A stretch of DNA of 64,000 nucleotides from NCBI RefSeq assembly GCF_000281895.1, contig NZ_CM001558.1:2918556-2982555 (forward strand), written 5' to 3'. Positions 1 to 7,741 of the stretch are shown here, piece by piece (the first letter of the stretch is position 1; each line of letters begins with the position of its first letter). The position numbers and the translations under genes are program-made. The notes under the pieces are model-generated. The model was not told the DNA's origin. It made no database searches and saw nothing but the letters and a program-made list of their open reading frames with translations. This DNA is from Pseudomonas fluorescens Q2-87. GTDB lineage: Bacteria > Pseudomonadota > Gammaproteobacteria > Pseudomonadales > Pseudomonadaceae.

Positions 1-134
1 GTCAGTGAGCCATCCGGGCGCTTGGACTCGAAGGGTGGATAGGTGGGATCTACCCCGAAACGCAGCTCTTCGCTGGCGCCCCAGGTCATCAGCGGGCTGG
101 CCACGAGCATCAAACCGATCAGACATTTTTTCAT
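1..134 (-). CDS. Amino-acid ABC transporter periplasmic binding protein (partial, N-terminus only)
   Basis: Only the first 44 residues lie in the window; the gene runs off the left edge. The visible start has a short charged N-terminus, a hydrophobic stretch and an A-x-A-like cleavage region (signal peptide, about residues 1-20). It is followed by the LRFGVDPTYPPFES motif typical of the first strand of HisJ/ArgT-type polar amino-acid binding proteins (SBP_bac_3). It lies downstream of the kinase and deglycase on the same strand, 61 bp after the kinase stop, so it probably delivers their substrate. Glycated amino acids would suit a transporter of the amino-acid type. The permease and ATPase genes are expected beyond the edge. 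Confidence 0.85.
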   Translation of the reverse strand, partial: MKKCLIGLMLVASPLMTWGASEELRFGVDPTYPPFESKRPDGSL

Positions 135-166
135 CGACAGGGTATCCACGACAGGTTGGTAGAACC

Positions 167-190
167 GCCCCGGGACATACCCCGGGTGGC
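167..190 (-). other. Intercistronic hairpin before the binding-protein gene
   Basis: CCCGGG arms flanked by GCC/GGC, with a 6-base loop, sit between the kinase stop and the binding-protein start. There is no following T-run, so it is more likely an mRNA-stabilising or attenuating hairpin than a full terminator. Such hairpins often set different expression levels for the binding protein and the enzymes. Confidence 0.35.
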
Positions 191-195
191 GCGCA

Positions 196-1050
196 TCAGC
201 CTTGAAGGTTCAAGGCATGTTTCAGTTGCTCGGTGCGCCCGGCATCCACTGCTTGGCCGTGGCCGAAGCCACCGGCCCAGCCGCACACCTGGCCGGCGAA
301 ATCGACGCCGCGTAAAAGACACTCGGCAAGGCTCTGCCGGGCTTGCCATGCCAGCAGGAACGCGGCGATAAAACCGTCGCCGGCGCCCATGCTGTCGACG
401 AACGTGCAGGGCAGCGCCGGTTGCTCGTGGACGCCTCGGGCATCCAGTGCAAGGGCGCCCTCGGCACCGCGAGTGATGACCACGACTGCCGGGCCCCACG
501 CCCGCAACGAGCTTGCCAGCGTCTGGGCTTCGCTCGATGAGAGGTCGGCCGCCGAGAAAAAGGCAATGTCGACATGCTTGATCATCGCCCGCCAATCGAA
601 CTCCACCCAGTTGTCCGAAAAGTCGAAAGACAGGCAGCCACTGGCCTGGCGTATTTGCGCCAACTGGCCCTCGAGGCCGCTGTAGAGGCTGCTGTGTGCC
701 AGTGGGTGTTGCGCGATATAGGCCAGGTCGTCGGCCTCGAGCTGCAATTGACGGCAGACACCCGCATCGCTGCCCAGAAACACCCGCTCGCCGTTGGCGC
801 TGTCCACGCATGCCCAACCCGTGGCGCCCGGCAGCGTTCGGCAACGCGAGACGTCGACGTGCTCCTGGCGCAGGCAATCGAGCAGGCGTTGACCATGGCG
901 GTCGTCGCCGACGCAGCCCAGGTAGGCGCTGCGAGTACCAAGCCTTGAAGCGAACACTGCGGTGTTGAGCGCGTTCCCGCCGGGGTATTCGACGTGGCGG
1001 TCCAAGTACACGTCAATCGTGTTATCACCGACCGCGATCAGGCTGGTCAT
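196..1050 (-). CDS. PfkB-family sugar kinase, fructosamine/fructoselysine 6-kinase-like (FrlD-like)
   Basis: A 284-residue ribokinase-fold kinase. The N-terminal GDN-TIDVY strand and PGGNALNTAVFA motif, and the C-terminal SMGAGDGF signature with catalytic Asp near residue 225, are diagnostic for PfkB enzymes. Length and the N-terminal GDNTIDVY are closest to fructoselysine 6-kinases, which phosphorylate a fructose-amine at C6. The ATG at 1050 was chosen because it lies 2 bp after the stop of the SIS gene and has a GGAG Shine-Dalgarno; an upstream in-frame start at 1071 would overlap that gene by 19 bp. Paired with the FrlB-like deglycase, it would supply the phosphorylated Amadori product. 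The exact substrate (glycated Lys, Asn, Gln or other) cannot be read from sequence. Confidence 0.8.
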   Translation of the reverse strand: MTSLIAVGDNTIDVYLDRHVEYPGGNALNTAVFASRLGTRSAYLGCVGDDRHGQRLLDCLRQEHVDVSRCRTLPGATGWACVDSANGERVFLGSDAGVCRQLQLEADDLAYIAQHPLAHSSLYSGLEGQLAQIRQASGCLSFDFSDNWVEFDWRAMIKHVDIAFFSAADLSSSEAQTLASSLRAWGPAVVVITRGAEGALALDARGVHEQPALPCTFVDSMGAGDGFIAAFLLAWQARQSLAECLLRGVDFAGQVCGWAGGFGHGQAVDAGRTEQLKHALNLQG

Positions 1051-1052
1051 GC

Positions 1053-2066
1053 TCAGTACTCCGTTTTCCACATGTAGCGACGGGTCGTCAGCGGCTGCTG
1101 GTGCCAGACCGCAAGATGAGCGGCGATGCGCTCGGCGGCGATCCCGACGATATAGGGCGCGACAATCGCGCGAATCTGCGGGTCGATGCCTTCCATGGGG
1201 AAGTCCTTGGCGTCATAGACCATGACCCGTTCGGTGTACCGCTGGCAGAAGCGCACGACGCGCTCCATCTGCGCCCGGCTCGGATCCTCGCCCACCAGCA
1301 ACAGAAGCGGGGTGGACGAGTCGATGGCTTCGAACGGCCCATGGAAAAACTCCGCAGCCTCCACCGGCAGGCAATGCAGCCATTGGCTTTCCATCACCAC
1401 GCAGACGCCGAAGACATAGGCGGTGGTGAACATCGGGCCCGAGGCCAGGAAATACATGACCCGATCATCTTTGTAGAGGCGTGCTTCTTCGGCCGCGCGC
1501 CGGTCATTGTTGATGGCTGCGTCGGCCAATGCCTGGGGCAGGGCCTTGAGCGATTGAACGAGCTTGTCCAGCAACGGCCATCCCTCGCGCTTGGCCAACA
1601 GACCGCCGATCAACGCCTGCAAGATCATGAAGCAACCGAAGTACGCCTCGTCGGTACGCCCCAACAGAAAGCAATGCTGGACAGCCTGGGCCAGCGGCAG
1701 CTCGGCAGTCTGGGTCACGCCCACCGTGAGGCAGGGCTTGTCTTTAAGGAAACGTGCGGCGGCGATGGTTTCCTGGGTCGTTCCGGATTTGGAGGCCAGG
1801 ACCACCAACGTACGCTCATCCAGGCGCGGCGGATCGATGTCCATGAAATCCGCCGGGAAATAGCGCCGCACTTCCAACGTGTGGCTATAACGCTCAAGCC
1901 AGTATTGCAGGCCGAGCATGATCCGGTTGGGGGCGCCGCAACTGACGAAATAGATACGATCGATCCGCGTCGCCAGCTCCTGACCGAATTGCTGCGCGTC
2001 GTCGACGATTTGTACGGATTGTTGCAAGGAGGCGGTGAATGCTTCCCGGTTGAACTGGATCGCCAT
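1053..2066 (-). CDS. SIS-domain sugar-phosphate deglycase, FrlB-like
   Basis: A 337-residue protein with two SIS domains. The first holds DRIYFVSCGAPNRI and the SKSGTTQET phosphosugar-binding loop (residues 92-100). The second holds VEAAEFFHGPFE, with the Glu and His expected for isomerase or deglycase chemistry. The extreme C-terminus RRYM..TEY parallels the RRYYGGLVEY end of E. coli FrlB, which splits fructoselysine 6-phosphate into glucose 6-phosphate and lysine. It is the first gene of a minus-strand operon with the PfkB kinase and an amino-acid binding protein, divergent from a GntR/UTRA regulator. GlmS-type glutaminase sequence is absent, so this is not glucosamine synthase. Amadori-compound catabolism is inferred from family and context. 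Confidence 0.78.
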   Translation of the reverse strand: MAIQFNREAFTASLQQSVQIVDDAQQFGQELATRIDRIYFVSCGAPNRIMLGLQYWLERYSHTLEVRRYFPADFMDIDPPRLDERTLVVLASKSGTTQETIAAARFLKDKPCLTVGVTQTAELPLAQAVQHCFLLGRTDEAYFGCFMILQALIGGLLAKREGWPLLDKLVQSLKALPQALADAAINNDRRAAEEARLYKDDRVMYFLASGPMFTTAYVFGVCVVMESQWLHCLPVEAAEFFHGPFEAIDSSTPLLLLVGEDPSRAQMERVVRFCQRYTERVMVYDAKDFPMEGIDPQIRAIVAPYIVGIAAERIAAHLAVWHQQPLTTRRYMWKTEY

Positions 2067-2123
2067 GTAAGCTCCTAGGGTGCCTTGTTAAGCGGGTTCA
2101 TGCTGGATTCATGCGCCCTGTTT

Positions 2124-2180
2124 AGACCAAAAGCTATACCACGAAAAATACCATTACAAGGTTTTTCTGGCATGGTCTAA
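2124..2180. promoter_or_regulatory. Operator array of TGGTMT half-sites for the GntR/UTRA regulator
   Basis: Three hexamers read on the minus strand, TGGTAT, TGGTAT and TGGTCT (plus-strand positions 2148-2153, 2136-2141 and 2124-2129), start exactly 12 bp apart. A further TGGTCTAA lies on the plus strand at 2173-2180, as the exact inverse of TTAGACCA at 2122-2129. TGGTCT/AGACCA is the half-site of the NagR/DasR-type operator TGGTCTAGACCA bound by HutC-family GntR proteins. The array sits between the divergent deglycase and regulator genes, close to a TTGTAA-N17-TAGCTT candidate promoter for the minus-strand operon. Binding is inferred. Confidence 0.5.
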
Positions 2181-2250
2181 TGGCCTGTCGCTGCGGCTTG
2201 CGAAGGCTTGAAAGCTCCGTTTCTGGCCTGTTTTAACCAAGCTTGCGGGT

Positions 2251-2278
2251 TTGCGAGGGTTTTCTTTGCTGCTAGAGT
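2251..2278 (+). promoter_or_regulatory. Candidate sigma-70 promoter of the GntR gene
   Basis: TTGCGA at 2251-2256, a 16-base spacer and TAGAGT at 2273-2278 lie 40 bp before the regulator ATG. It is a moderate match to the consensus and is downstream of the half-site array, so autoregulation is possible. Confidence 0.35.
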
Positions 2279-2317
2279 CGTTGTGAACGCGCCAAAAAAT
2301 AATCCAGGATGTAGACC

Positions 2318-3109
2318 ATGAAAGCTGTTTCTTCAAAGCCCTCCGATGTGGCGCTGCTGGCGCCCGAACGCAAGCAGGTTGCGTGGCAGGCCGTCCAGGC
2401 ATTGCTGGAGATGCTGGAGCGACCCGAGTTCGGGCCGACCGAACGGATACCCGCGGAACGGGACCTGGCCGAGCATCTGGGGATCAGCCGGATGACGTTG
2501 CGAAAAGCCCTGCAGACGCTGATCGATCGCGGCGTCCTGGAGCGTCGGGGTAATCGCGGCACCTTTGTGACTGCGCCGGGCGTGGAGCGGCCCCTCAACA
2601 CCGTGGCGCGCAAAGGTATTGCCGAAGTGGTCGAGCAGGCCGGGGCCCGGCCAGGCAGCAAGCTGTTGTACTTCGAACAAACCCAGGCCAGTGCACGCGT
2701 CGCCAAATTACTGAAGATTCGGGAAGGGGATACGTTGCTGGCCATCAGGCGCCTGCGCACCGTCGATCAAAAGCCGTTCTGCATCGAGACCAGCTATATC
2801 CCGGCGGCCCGCGCGCCGGAGCTGGTGGCTGGGGACCTGATCGCGGGGGCCTCGCTGTATGCCTTGCTGTTGTCGCGCTACCAGATCGAGATCGAAAGCG
2901 ACGAGGGTACGTTGAGCATCGCCGCGATGAACGACCAGGAGGCGCGCTTGCTTGAAGTCGAGCCCGGGACGGCCGCGCTCGTCTACCGCGGTGTGATTTT
3001 CGATCGCCAGGGGCAACCGGTGGAATACCTGGTGTCGATCAACCATCCTCAGCGGGTGGTGTTCAAGCTGGCGGACAGCCGGGTCAACAGCTTTCATTCC
3101 GACCATTGA
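2318..3109 (+). CDS. GntR-family regulator with UTRA sensor domain (HutC/FrlR type)
   Basis: 263 residues. The N-terminal winged helix (about 20-85) has the RIPAERDLAEHLGISRMTLRKAL recognition region, and the C-terminal UTRA ligand domain (about 105-250) follows. UTRA domains bind small metabolites, often sugar phosphates or amino-acid derivatives. The gene is divergent from the deglycase-kinase-transporter operon and separated from it by 251 bp that carry repeated half-sites. It is therefore most simply a local repressor relieved by a glycated amino acid or its 6-phosphate. The ATG at 2318 is preceded by a CAGGA Shine-Dalgarno. Confidence 0.88.
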   Translation: MKAVSSKPSDVALLAPERKQVAWQAVQALLEMLERPEFGPTERIPAERDLAEHLGISRMTLRKALQTLIDRGVLERRGNRGTFVTAPGVERPLNTVARKGIAEVVEQAGARPGSKLLYFEQTQASARVAKLLKIREGDTLLAIRRLRTVDQKPFCIETSYIPAARAPELVAGDLIAGASLYALLLSRYQIEIESDEGTLSIAAMNDQEARLLEVEPGTAALVYRGVIFDRQGQPVEYLVSINHPQRVVFKLADSRVNSFHSDH

Positions 3110-3157
3110 GGCGTCTGCAGGCTCGCTCGGCGGATTGGGCCTGCGCTGTCACCTGGC

Positions 3158-3730
3158 TTAGCCGTCGATTTTCTTTCGAATCATCCTGATCAGGTTTTCA
3201 CCCACGGACTCGATACTTCTGTTCTGTGAAACGACCTGGGCGCCTTCCATCAAGTAGGTGAGTTCCATGGCCAATTCGTCCGGCTCGGCCAGAGCAGCTT
3301 CGGCACAGAGCGCAGCCAAGCGCAGGAACTGGCGTTTCTTGTGCGCTTCGATCAACTGGCGCGCGGGGTGCCCTGGCTCGGGTATTTCCGCCAGCGAATT
3401 GGTGAAAGGGCAGCCCCGGTAGGAGGCGGCCGAAAGATCCCGGGCGATGAATTCTGCAAAGCCAAGGATTTGCGCCTTGGGGTCGCCGGAATGCTTTGCC
3501 GACAGCGCCTCGAAAACCTCCGAATATTGATCGACGAGTAGCCGTATCCACTCCAACACCAGGGCGTCTTTCGAATCGAAATGCCGGTAGACGGTCATTT
3601 TGGTCGACTTGGCCTTCGCTGCGATGGCGTCCACCGTCACCCGAGTAACGCCTTCTGTGAAAAACAGCTCTTCGGCTGCATCGAGAATTCGTTCTCGGGG
3701 TGCTAGCTGGGGGATTCGTTCGGGTCGCAT
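3158..3730 (-). CDS. TetR-family transcriptional regulator
   Basis: 190 residues from the ATG at 3730, which has GGAGAA seven bases upstream; a GTG at 3742 is a weaker alternative. The N-terminal HTH is clear: RERILDAAEELFFTEGV, then VTVDAIAAKAKSTKMTVYRHF, the TetR recognition helix with its Y-x-HF ending. The C-terminal half is a helical ligand domain with RGCPFTNSLAEIP, a motif common in one TetR subfamily. It is divergent from the amidase gene, with three inverted repeats in the shared gap, so it probably represses both itself and the amidase. The inducer is unknown. Confidence 0.88.
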   Translation of the reverse strand: MRPERIPQLAPRERILDAAEELFFTEGVTRVTVDAIAAKAKSTKMTVYRHFDSKDALVLEWIRLLVDQYSEVFEALSAKHSGDPKAQILGFAEFIARDLSAASYRGCPFTNSLAEIPEPGHPARQLIEAHKKRQFLRLAALCAEAALAEPDELAMELTYLMEGAQVVSQNRSIESVGENLIRMIRKKIDG

Positions 3731-3742
3731 GACGTTCTCCAC

Positions 3743-3772
3743 TTGACAGCGATACTTTATGGTATCTAACTA
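3743..3772 (+). promoter_or_regulatory. Candidate promoter of the amidase gene
   Basis: A perfect TTGACA (3743-3748) is followed 18 bases later by TAACTA (3767-3772). Two of the TetR-type inverted repeats overlap or abut it, consistent with repression by steric block. Confidence 0.5.
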
Positions 3773-3795
3773 TACCTATCGGTATCGTCCGATAC
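3751..3795. promoter_or_regulatory. Three overlapping inverted repeats, probable TetR operators
   Basis: GATAC-N6-GTATC (3751-3766), ATACC-N4-GGTAT (3772-3785) and GTATC-N4-GATAC (3782-3795) are all exact inverted repeats built on the same GATACC/GGTATC core. They fill the gap between the divergent TetR and amidase genes and cover the amidase promoter. Confidence 0.6.
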
Positions 3796-3846
3796 TGCTA
3801 GGTACAAATCATAACGCCTCAACGGCATCCTGGCTTGGAGAATCTG

Positions 3847-5283
3847 ATGAAAACCTCTGAATACGCGGGTTACGACGCCCTGGGACTCGCTGAGTTGATC
3901 GCAACCGGCCAAGTCACCCAGGCCGAAGTCAGCGCCGCGGCGCTTTCGGCCATTGAACAGCTCAACCCAACAGTCAATGCATTGGTTGAAGTGTGGGGTG
4001 ACGAACCCCAGGCCACCGACGGGCCGTTCAAGGGTGTACCTTTCCTGGTGAAAGACCTGGGCCTTACTGCGAAGGGACGCTTGAACGAGTTGGGCAGTCG
4101 TTTGGCCGCCGGGTGTGTTGCCGATGAAGATTCGACCTTGATGAGCCGCTTGCGGCAGGCCGGGCTGGTTACGCTCGGCCGGACCACCACACCTGAACTG
4201 GCCGCCAGCACCACTACCGAAGCCTTGTTTTCCGGGCCGACACGCAACCCGTGGGACTTGAGCCGCAGTGCTGGAGGATCCAGCGGTGGCTCGGCCGCCG
4301 CCGTGGCTGCCGGCTTGGTACCGGCGGCCCATGCCACCGATGGCGGCGGGTCCATCCGCGTCCCCGCGGCGTCAACCGGACTTTTCGGGCTCAAGCCCAG
4401 TCGGGGCAGGGTGCCGATGGGGCCCGCGGTGGATGAAGTGTGGGCCGGGCTCGCCGTCCACGGTGTGGTCAGCCGAACCGTGCGCGACAGTGCCGCTTTG
4501 CTGGACGCAATCGAAGGGCCGGCCACCGGCGATCCCTTTGAAATTATCCGGCCGCAAGACTCCTATCTCGGGCAAACGACTCGTGAACCCGGGGCCCTGC
4601 GCATTGGCCTTCTGCTGCACCCACTGAACGGCGCTCGCTGCGCCGAACCGGTTGCCAACGCCACTCGCGACATCGCGGCACAGCTCCAGGGCCTGGGGCA
4701 TAACGTGGAAGCGATCAACCTGGACATCGGCCTCAGCTGGGAAGGCTTCGTGGAGATGAACGGCCGATTCTGGTCAACCAATACCGCGGCTTGGATCAAC
4801 GCGATTGCGGCGGGAACCGGACGCTCGGTGGATGCCAGCACGCTTGAGCCGGCCACGCTGGCGTTGCATGAATGGGGCTGCCGGCTCACCGCCACCGATC
4901 TGCTTGAAGCCATGTATTTGCGAAATCTGGTGACCCGCAGCATGGGGTGCTTCTTCAGCCGGTACGACATCTTGTTGAGCCCGACGTTGCCCGAGCTGCC
5001 TCCGGTAATCGGTCGCTATAACGAAGGCCAGGCGCTTGTGGATGGCAGGGGCTGGATAGACCGAGTCTTTGCCCACTCGCCTTTCACGGCCTTGGCGAAT
5101 GTGACCGGGTCCCCATCGATGTCCGTACCCCTGGCGTTTGATACCGAAACAGGCTTGCCTATTGGCATGCAGTTCTCGGCGGGGTTTGGGCGCGAAGACC
5201 GGTTGTTGCGCCTGGCCGCCCAACTGGAGCGCGCCTTGCCATGGTCGGCCCGCAAGCCTGGCGCCTGGGCTGGCAACCTCTGA
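3847..5283 (+). CDS. Amidase-signature family hydrolase
   Basis: 478 residues, usual length for the family. The Ser-cisSer-Lys triad is visible: Lys69 in PFLVKDLG, Ser145 in the Gly/Ser-rich [14 protein letters not shown] signature, and Ser169 in [10 protein letters not shown]. These enzymes hydrolyse amide bonds of small molecules in the cytoplasm. The length and lack of GatB/GatC neighbours argue against GatA. The start at 3847 was chosen for its GGAG Shine-Dalgarno; an in-frame TTG lies 12 bases upstream. Its only neighbour in function is the divergent TetR regulator. The substrate cannot be named; related enzymes act on aryl and acyl amides or nylon-type oligomers. Confidence 0.88.
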   Translation: MKTSEYAGYDALGLAELIATGQVTQAEVSAAALSAIEQLNPTVNALVEVWGDEPQATDGPFKGVPFLVKDLGLTAKGRLNELGSRLAAGCVADEDSTLMSRLRQAGLVTLGRTTTPELAASTTTEALFSGPTRNPWDLSRSAGGSSGGSAAAVAAGLVPAAHATDGGGSIRVPAASTGLFGLKPSRGRVPMGPAVDEVWAGLAVHGVVSRTVRDSAALLDAIEGPATGDPFEIIRPQDSYLGQTTREPGALRIGLLLHPLNGARCAEPVANATRDIAAQLQGLGHNVEAINLDIGLSWEGFVEMNGRFWSTNTAAWINAIAAGTGRSVDASTLEPATLALHEWGCRLTATDLLEAMYLRNLVTRSMGCFFSRYDILLSPTLPELPPVIGRYNEGQALVDGRGWIDRVFAHSPFTALANVTGSPSMSVPLAFDTETGLPIGMQFSAGFGREDRLLRLAAQLERALPWSARKPGAWAGNL

Positions 5284-5362
5284 TCTTGGCCGGCGAGCGC
5301 GGGCTTGCCGGCGGACCCGAGCGGCGCCCCGCTGAGGCTGGTGCTGCCTGCGTGCCTGCCAA

Positions 5363-5422
5363 ATGAAGCTTTCATGACAAAAGTTCGGTAGCACATCGCC
5401 ATTCCCGTCATGCCTGTGTGAC
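5363..5422. promoter_or_regulatory. Two degenerate PHO-box-like sequences upstream of the phdA-pdtB locus
   Basis: On the minus strand 5363-5380 reads TTGTCAT-GAAA-GCTTCAT, and on the plus strand 5405-5422 reads CCGTCAT-GCCT-GTGTGAC. Each matches roughly 12-13 of 18 positions of the PhoB consensus (two CTGTCAT repeats with 4 bases between). The P. aeruginosa counterpart locus is reported to respond to phosphate starvation, which is why they were looked for. Both are weak matches. Confidence 0.25.
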
Positions 5423-5481
5423 GTGTTCGAGGGGACCTTCAAGGTCGTTTGGAACCGGGGCGCGAAGCCGGGAGTGAGGCG

Positions 5482-6093
5482 ATGGGGACTATGGAACGTT
5501 ATTCGAAAGTGGGCATGCAGGAGCTCGACCAGCGCCTGTCGAAGATCGTCGAGGCGGCGCGCAAGCAACCAGTGTCGGTGTATCGCTACGGGGCGCCTTG
5601 GGTCTGGATCGTTTCCCAGGAAGACTGGCAGGGCGCACTCAAGGAAGTGTCCAGCTACATCCCCCAGGGTCATTCATTGGTCCTGCTGCGTCCGCAGATC
5701 GACGACCTGCTGGATGATCATCGCGATGTCTTGCAAGGCCTGAATGCTGACGCCCGGATGCTCATCGCGCCGCAGACCGCCATGCATATCCTCTTGCTGC
5801 AACTGCTCTATTCAGTGCCCAGCGAGCAGCAACTCTACGAACAACTCAACTACAACCTGCTGTTCCGCTGGTTCGTCGGCCTGGACCTGAATCAGAAGGT
5901 CTGGAGCTTCAACGTCCTGAGCAAAGACCTCGCGACGCTGCTGGGCGATGCGCGGGCGGTGCAGCTCATCCAGAAAGTCATCGGCGAAGTGTTTTGTGGT
6001 GCCTTGCTGCAAATGCCGGAGTTCTCCTTGAATTTCGCGCTGCTGCATACCTGGCTGGCCCGGCACGCCACGACATCGACGGCCAGCAATTGA
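5482..6093 (+). CDS. phdA: PhdA-like protein: Phd/YefM antitoxin domain fused to a DUF772 transposase N-terminal domain
   Basis: 203 residues. Residues 1-75 look like a Phd/YefM antitoxin N-terminus (YSKVGMQELDQRLSKIVEAARKQPVSVYRYG, then VWIVSQEDWQ). Residues 85-155 match the DUF772 domain that opens IS5/IS1182-type transposases: LLLQLLYSVPSEQQLYEQL, then NYNLLFRWFVGLDLN, VWS, LSKDLATLL. No DDE catalytic domain follows and no toxin gene is adjacent. It is the first gene of the pdtB-exbBD-tonB block, 26 bp before pdtB, the position of P. aeruginosa phdA (PA0691), reported to affect phage-mediated lysis and eDNA release in biofilms. Start 5482 has GGGAG seven bases upstream; 5449 and 5491 are alternatives. 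Orthology is inferred from context and domain. Confidence 0.72.
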   Translation: MGTMERYSKVGMQELDQRLSKIVEAARKQPVSVYRYGAPWVWIVSQEDWQGALKEVSSYIPQGHSLVLLRPQIDDLLDDHRDVLQGLNADARMLIAPQTAMHILLLQLLYSVPSEQQLYEQLNYNLLFRWFVGLDLNQKVWSFNVLSKDLATLLGDARAVQLIQKVIGEVFCGALLQMPEFSLNFALLHTWLARHATTSTASN

Positions 6094-6119
6094 GCCGAAT
6101 TTTGAATCCAGGGGGTGGT

Positions 6120-7724
6120 GTGGAGCATTTCTTCAAATTATGGCCGGCGCTGTGGGGCTGGCTGCTGCTGGCGGTTGGGGGGCCGACGGCATGGGCAGCC
6201 GAAGAAGGGGCGCAGGCCGAGACGGCACCGGCGCGCCTGGTGGACGTGAACGAGTATTTCGTGCGTGGCAACACCGTGCTCGATGCCCGGGCTATCGAGG
6301 AAGCGGTCTACCCGTACCTCGGTCCGCAAAAGACGCTGGACGACATCGAAGGGGCGCGCGAAGCGCTGCAAAAGGTCTACCAGGCCCGGGGCTATCAATC
6401 GGTGTTCGTTGAGCTGCCGGAACAGAAAGTCGAGGACGGCATCGTTTACCTGCAAGTCAGCGAGACCAAAGTCGGCCGGGTGCGGGTGGTGGGCGCCAAG
6501 CATTATTCCCCTGTCGAAATCCGTGATGACGTGCCGGCGCTCAAGGAAGGTGCGGTGCCTGATTTCGCCCAGGTCCAGGCCGAACTGGCGCAACTGAACA
6601 AGACGCCCGGGCGCCAGGTGATGCCGCTGGTGCGTGAAGGGCAGCGCCCCGGGACCATGGATGTGGACTTGCAGGTCGAAGACCAGGACCCCTGGCAAGC
6701 GAGCCTGGGGCTGAACAACGACTACAGTGCCGATACCGAAAAGCTGCGCACCGTCGCCAGTCTTGGCTACAACAATCTCTGGCAACTGGGCCACAGCATT
6801 TCGCTGACGTTCTTCACCGCGCCCCAAGACACCGAAAATGCCAAGGTCTGGTCGGGTGCGTACACCGCGCCCTTGAATGAACGCTGGAGTGTGCAGTTCT
6901 CTGGTTATCAGTCCGACAGCAACGTGGCGACGGTCGGCGGCAGCAACGTATTGGGCAAAGGCCACTCCTACGGGGTTTCGGCGATCTACAGCCTGCCGTC
7001 CAGCGCCGCTTGGGCCAATACGTTTTCCGTCGGCGTGGACTTCAAGGATTTCGAAGAGGAACTGAGCCTGGGCGGCGCAAGCGACAAGGCTCCGCTCAAA
7101 TACGCACCGTTCACCTTCGCCTATAACGGGCTTCGCTACACCCAAAGCAGCCAACTGGGCCTCGGCCTGAGCTTGGTGGCCGGCACACGGAGCCTGTTGG
7201 GTTATGGCAGCTCCGACGAAGAATTCGACTATAAGCGTTACCGCGCCAGCCCCAGCTTTGCGGTGCTCAAGGGCGACGGCAGCTACACCTTTACCTTCGC
7301 CAACGACTGGCAGACCGCATCCAAGGCCGCCTTCCAGCTGGCATCGGGCCCCCTGGTTTCCAACGAACAGTTCTCCTCCGGTGGCGCCACCTCGGTGCGC
7401 GGTTACCTGGCCGCCGAGCGCACCGGGGACGACGGCTACCTGCTGTCTCAGGAGTTGCGCACACCGTCCCTCGCCAAGTTCCTTGGCAGCCATGTCCAGG
7501 AGTGGCGCTTCTATGCCTTCGCCGAAGGCGCGCAGCTTTACCTGCGCGACGAATTGCCCGACCAGGAAGCCGATTACAGCCTGGCCAGTGTCGGCCTCGG
7601 CACCCGAGCGAGCCTGAGCAAGTGGATGTCCGGCAGCCTCGATTGGGGCTATCCGCTGCTCGACGGGCCGAACACCTCGAAACAGGAATCGCGCCTGCAC
7701 TTCAACCTGCAAGCGACGTTTTGA
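6120..7724 (+). CDS. pdtB: TpsB/FhaC-family outer-membrane transporter (PdtB-like)
   Basis: 534 residues from a GTG at 6120. A signal peptide ends near AWA (about residue 26). POTRA sequence follows (about 35-150: VNEYFVRGNTVLDARAIEEAV, then LQVSETKVGRVRVVGAKHYSP). A ShlB/FhaC-type 16-strand barrel then ends in Phe. The SVRGYLAAERTGD segment is the VRGY loop-6 signature of Omp85/TpsB proteins. Such proteins secrete a TpsA exoprotein through the outer membrane and normally need no TonB. Here it is 17 bp before an ExbB-ExbD-TonB set and no TpsA gene lies nearby. The P. aeruginosa counterpart PdtB exports PdtA. Confidence 0.85.
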   Translation: MEHFFKLWPALWGWLLLAVGGPTAWAAEEGAQAETAPARLVDVNEYFVRGNTVLDARAIEEAVYPYLGPQKTLDDIEGAREALQKVYQARGYQSVFVELPEQKVEDGIVYLQVSETKVGRVRVVGAKHYSPVEIRDDVPALKEGAVPDFAQVQAELAQLNKTPGRQVMPLVREGQRPGTMDVDLQVEDQDPWQASLGLNNDYSADTEKLRTVASLGYNNLWQLGHSISLTFFTAPQDTENAKVWSGAYTAPLNERWSVQFSGYQSDSNVATVGGSNVLGKGHSYGVSAIYSLPSSAAWANTFSVGVDFKDFEEELSLGGASDKAPLKYAPFTFAYNGLRYTQSSQLGLGLSLVAGTRSLLGYGSSDEEFDYKRYRASPSFAVLKGDGSYTFTFANDWQTASKAAFQLASGPLVSNEQFSSGGATSVRGYLAAERTGDDGYLLSQELRTPSLAKFLGSHVQEWRFYAFAEGAQLYLRDELPDQEADYSLASVGLGTRASLSKWMSGSLDWGYPLLDGPNTSKQESRLHFNLQATF

Positions 7725-7741
7725 ACCCAGGAGTCATGTCC

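Noticed and set aside
3110..3157. Terminator between the GntR and TetR genes
   Set aside because: GCAGGC and GCCTGC can pair, but the loop is 16 bases and no T-run follows.
5482..6093. Insertion sequence remnant or toxin-antitoxin pair at phdA
   Set aside because: The DUF772 similarity suggested an IS, but there are no terminal inverted repeats, no DDE domain and no toxin gene, and the gene sits in a conserved operon position.
6138..7712. 524-residue minus-strand open frame
   Set aside because: Antisense to the pdtB-like gene, whose POTRA and VRGY signatures are clear.
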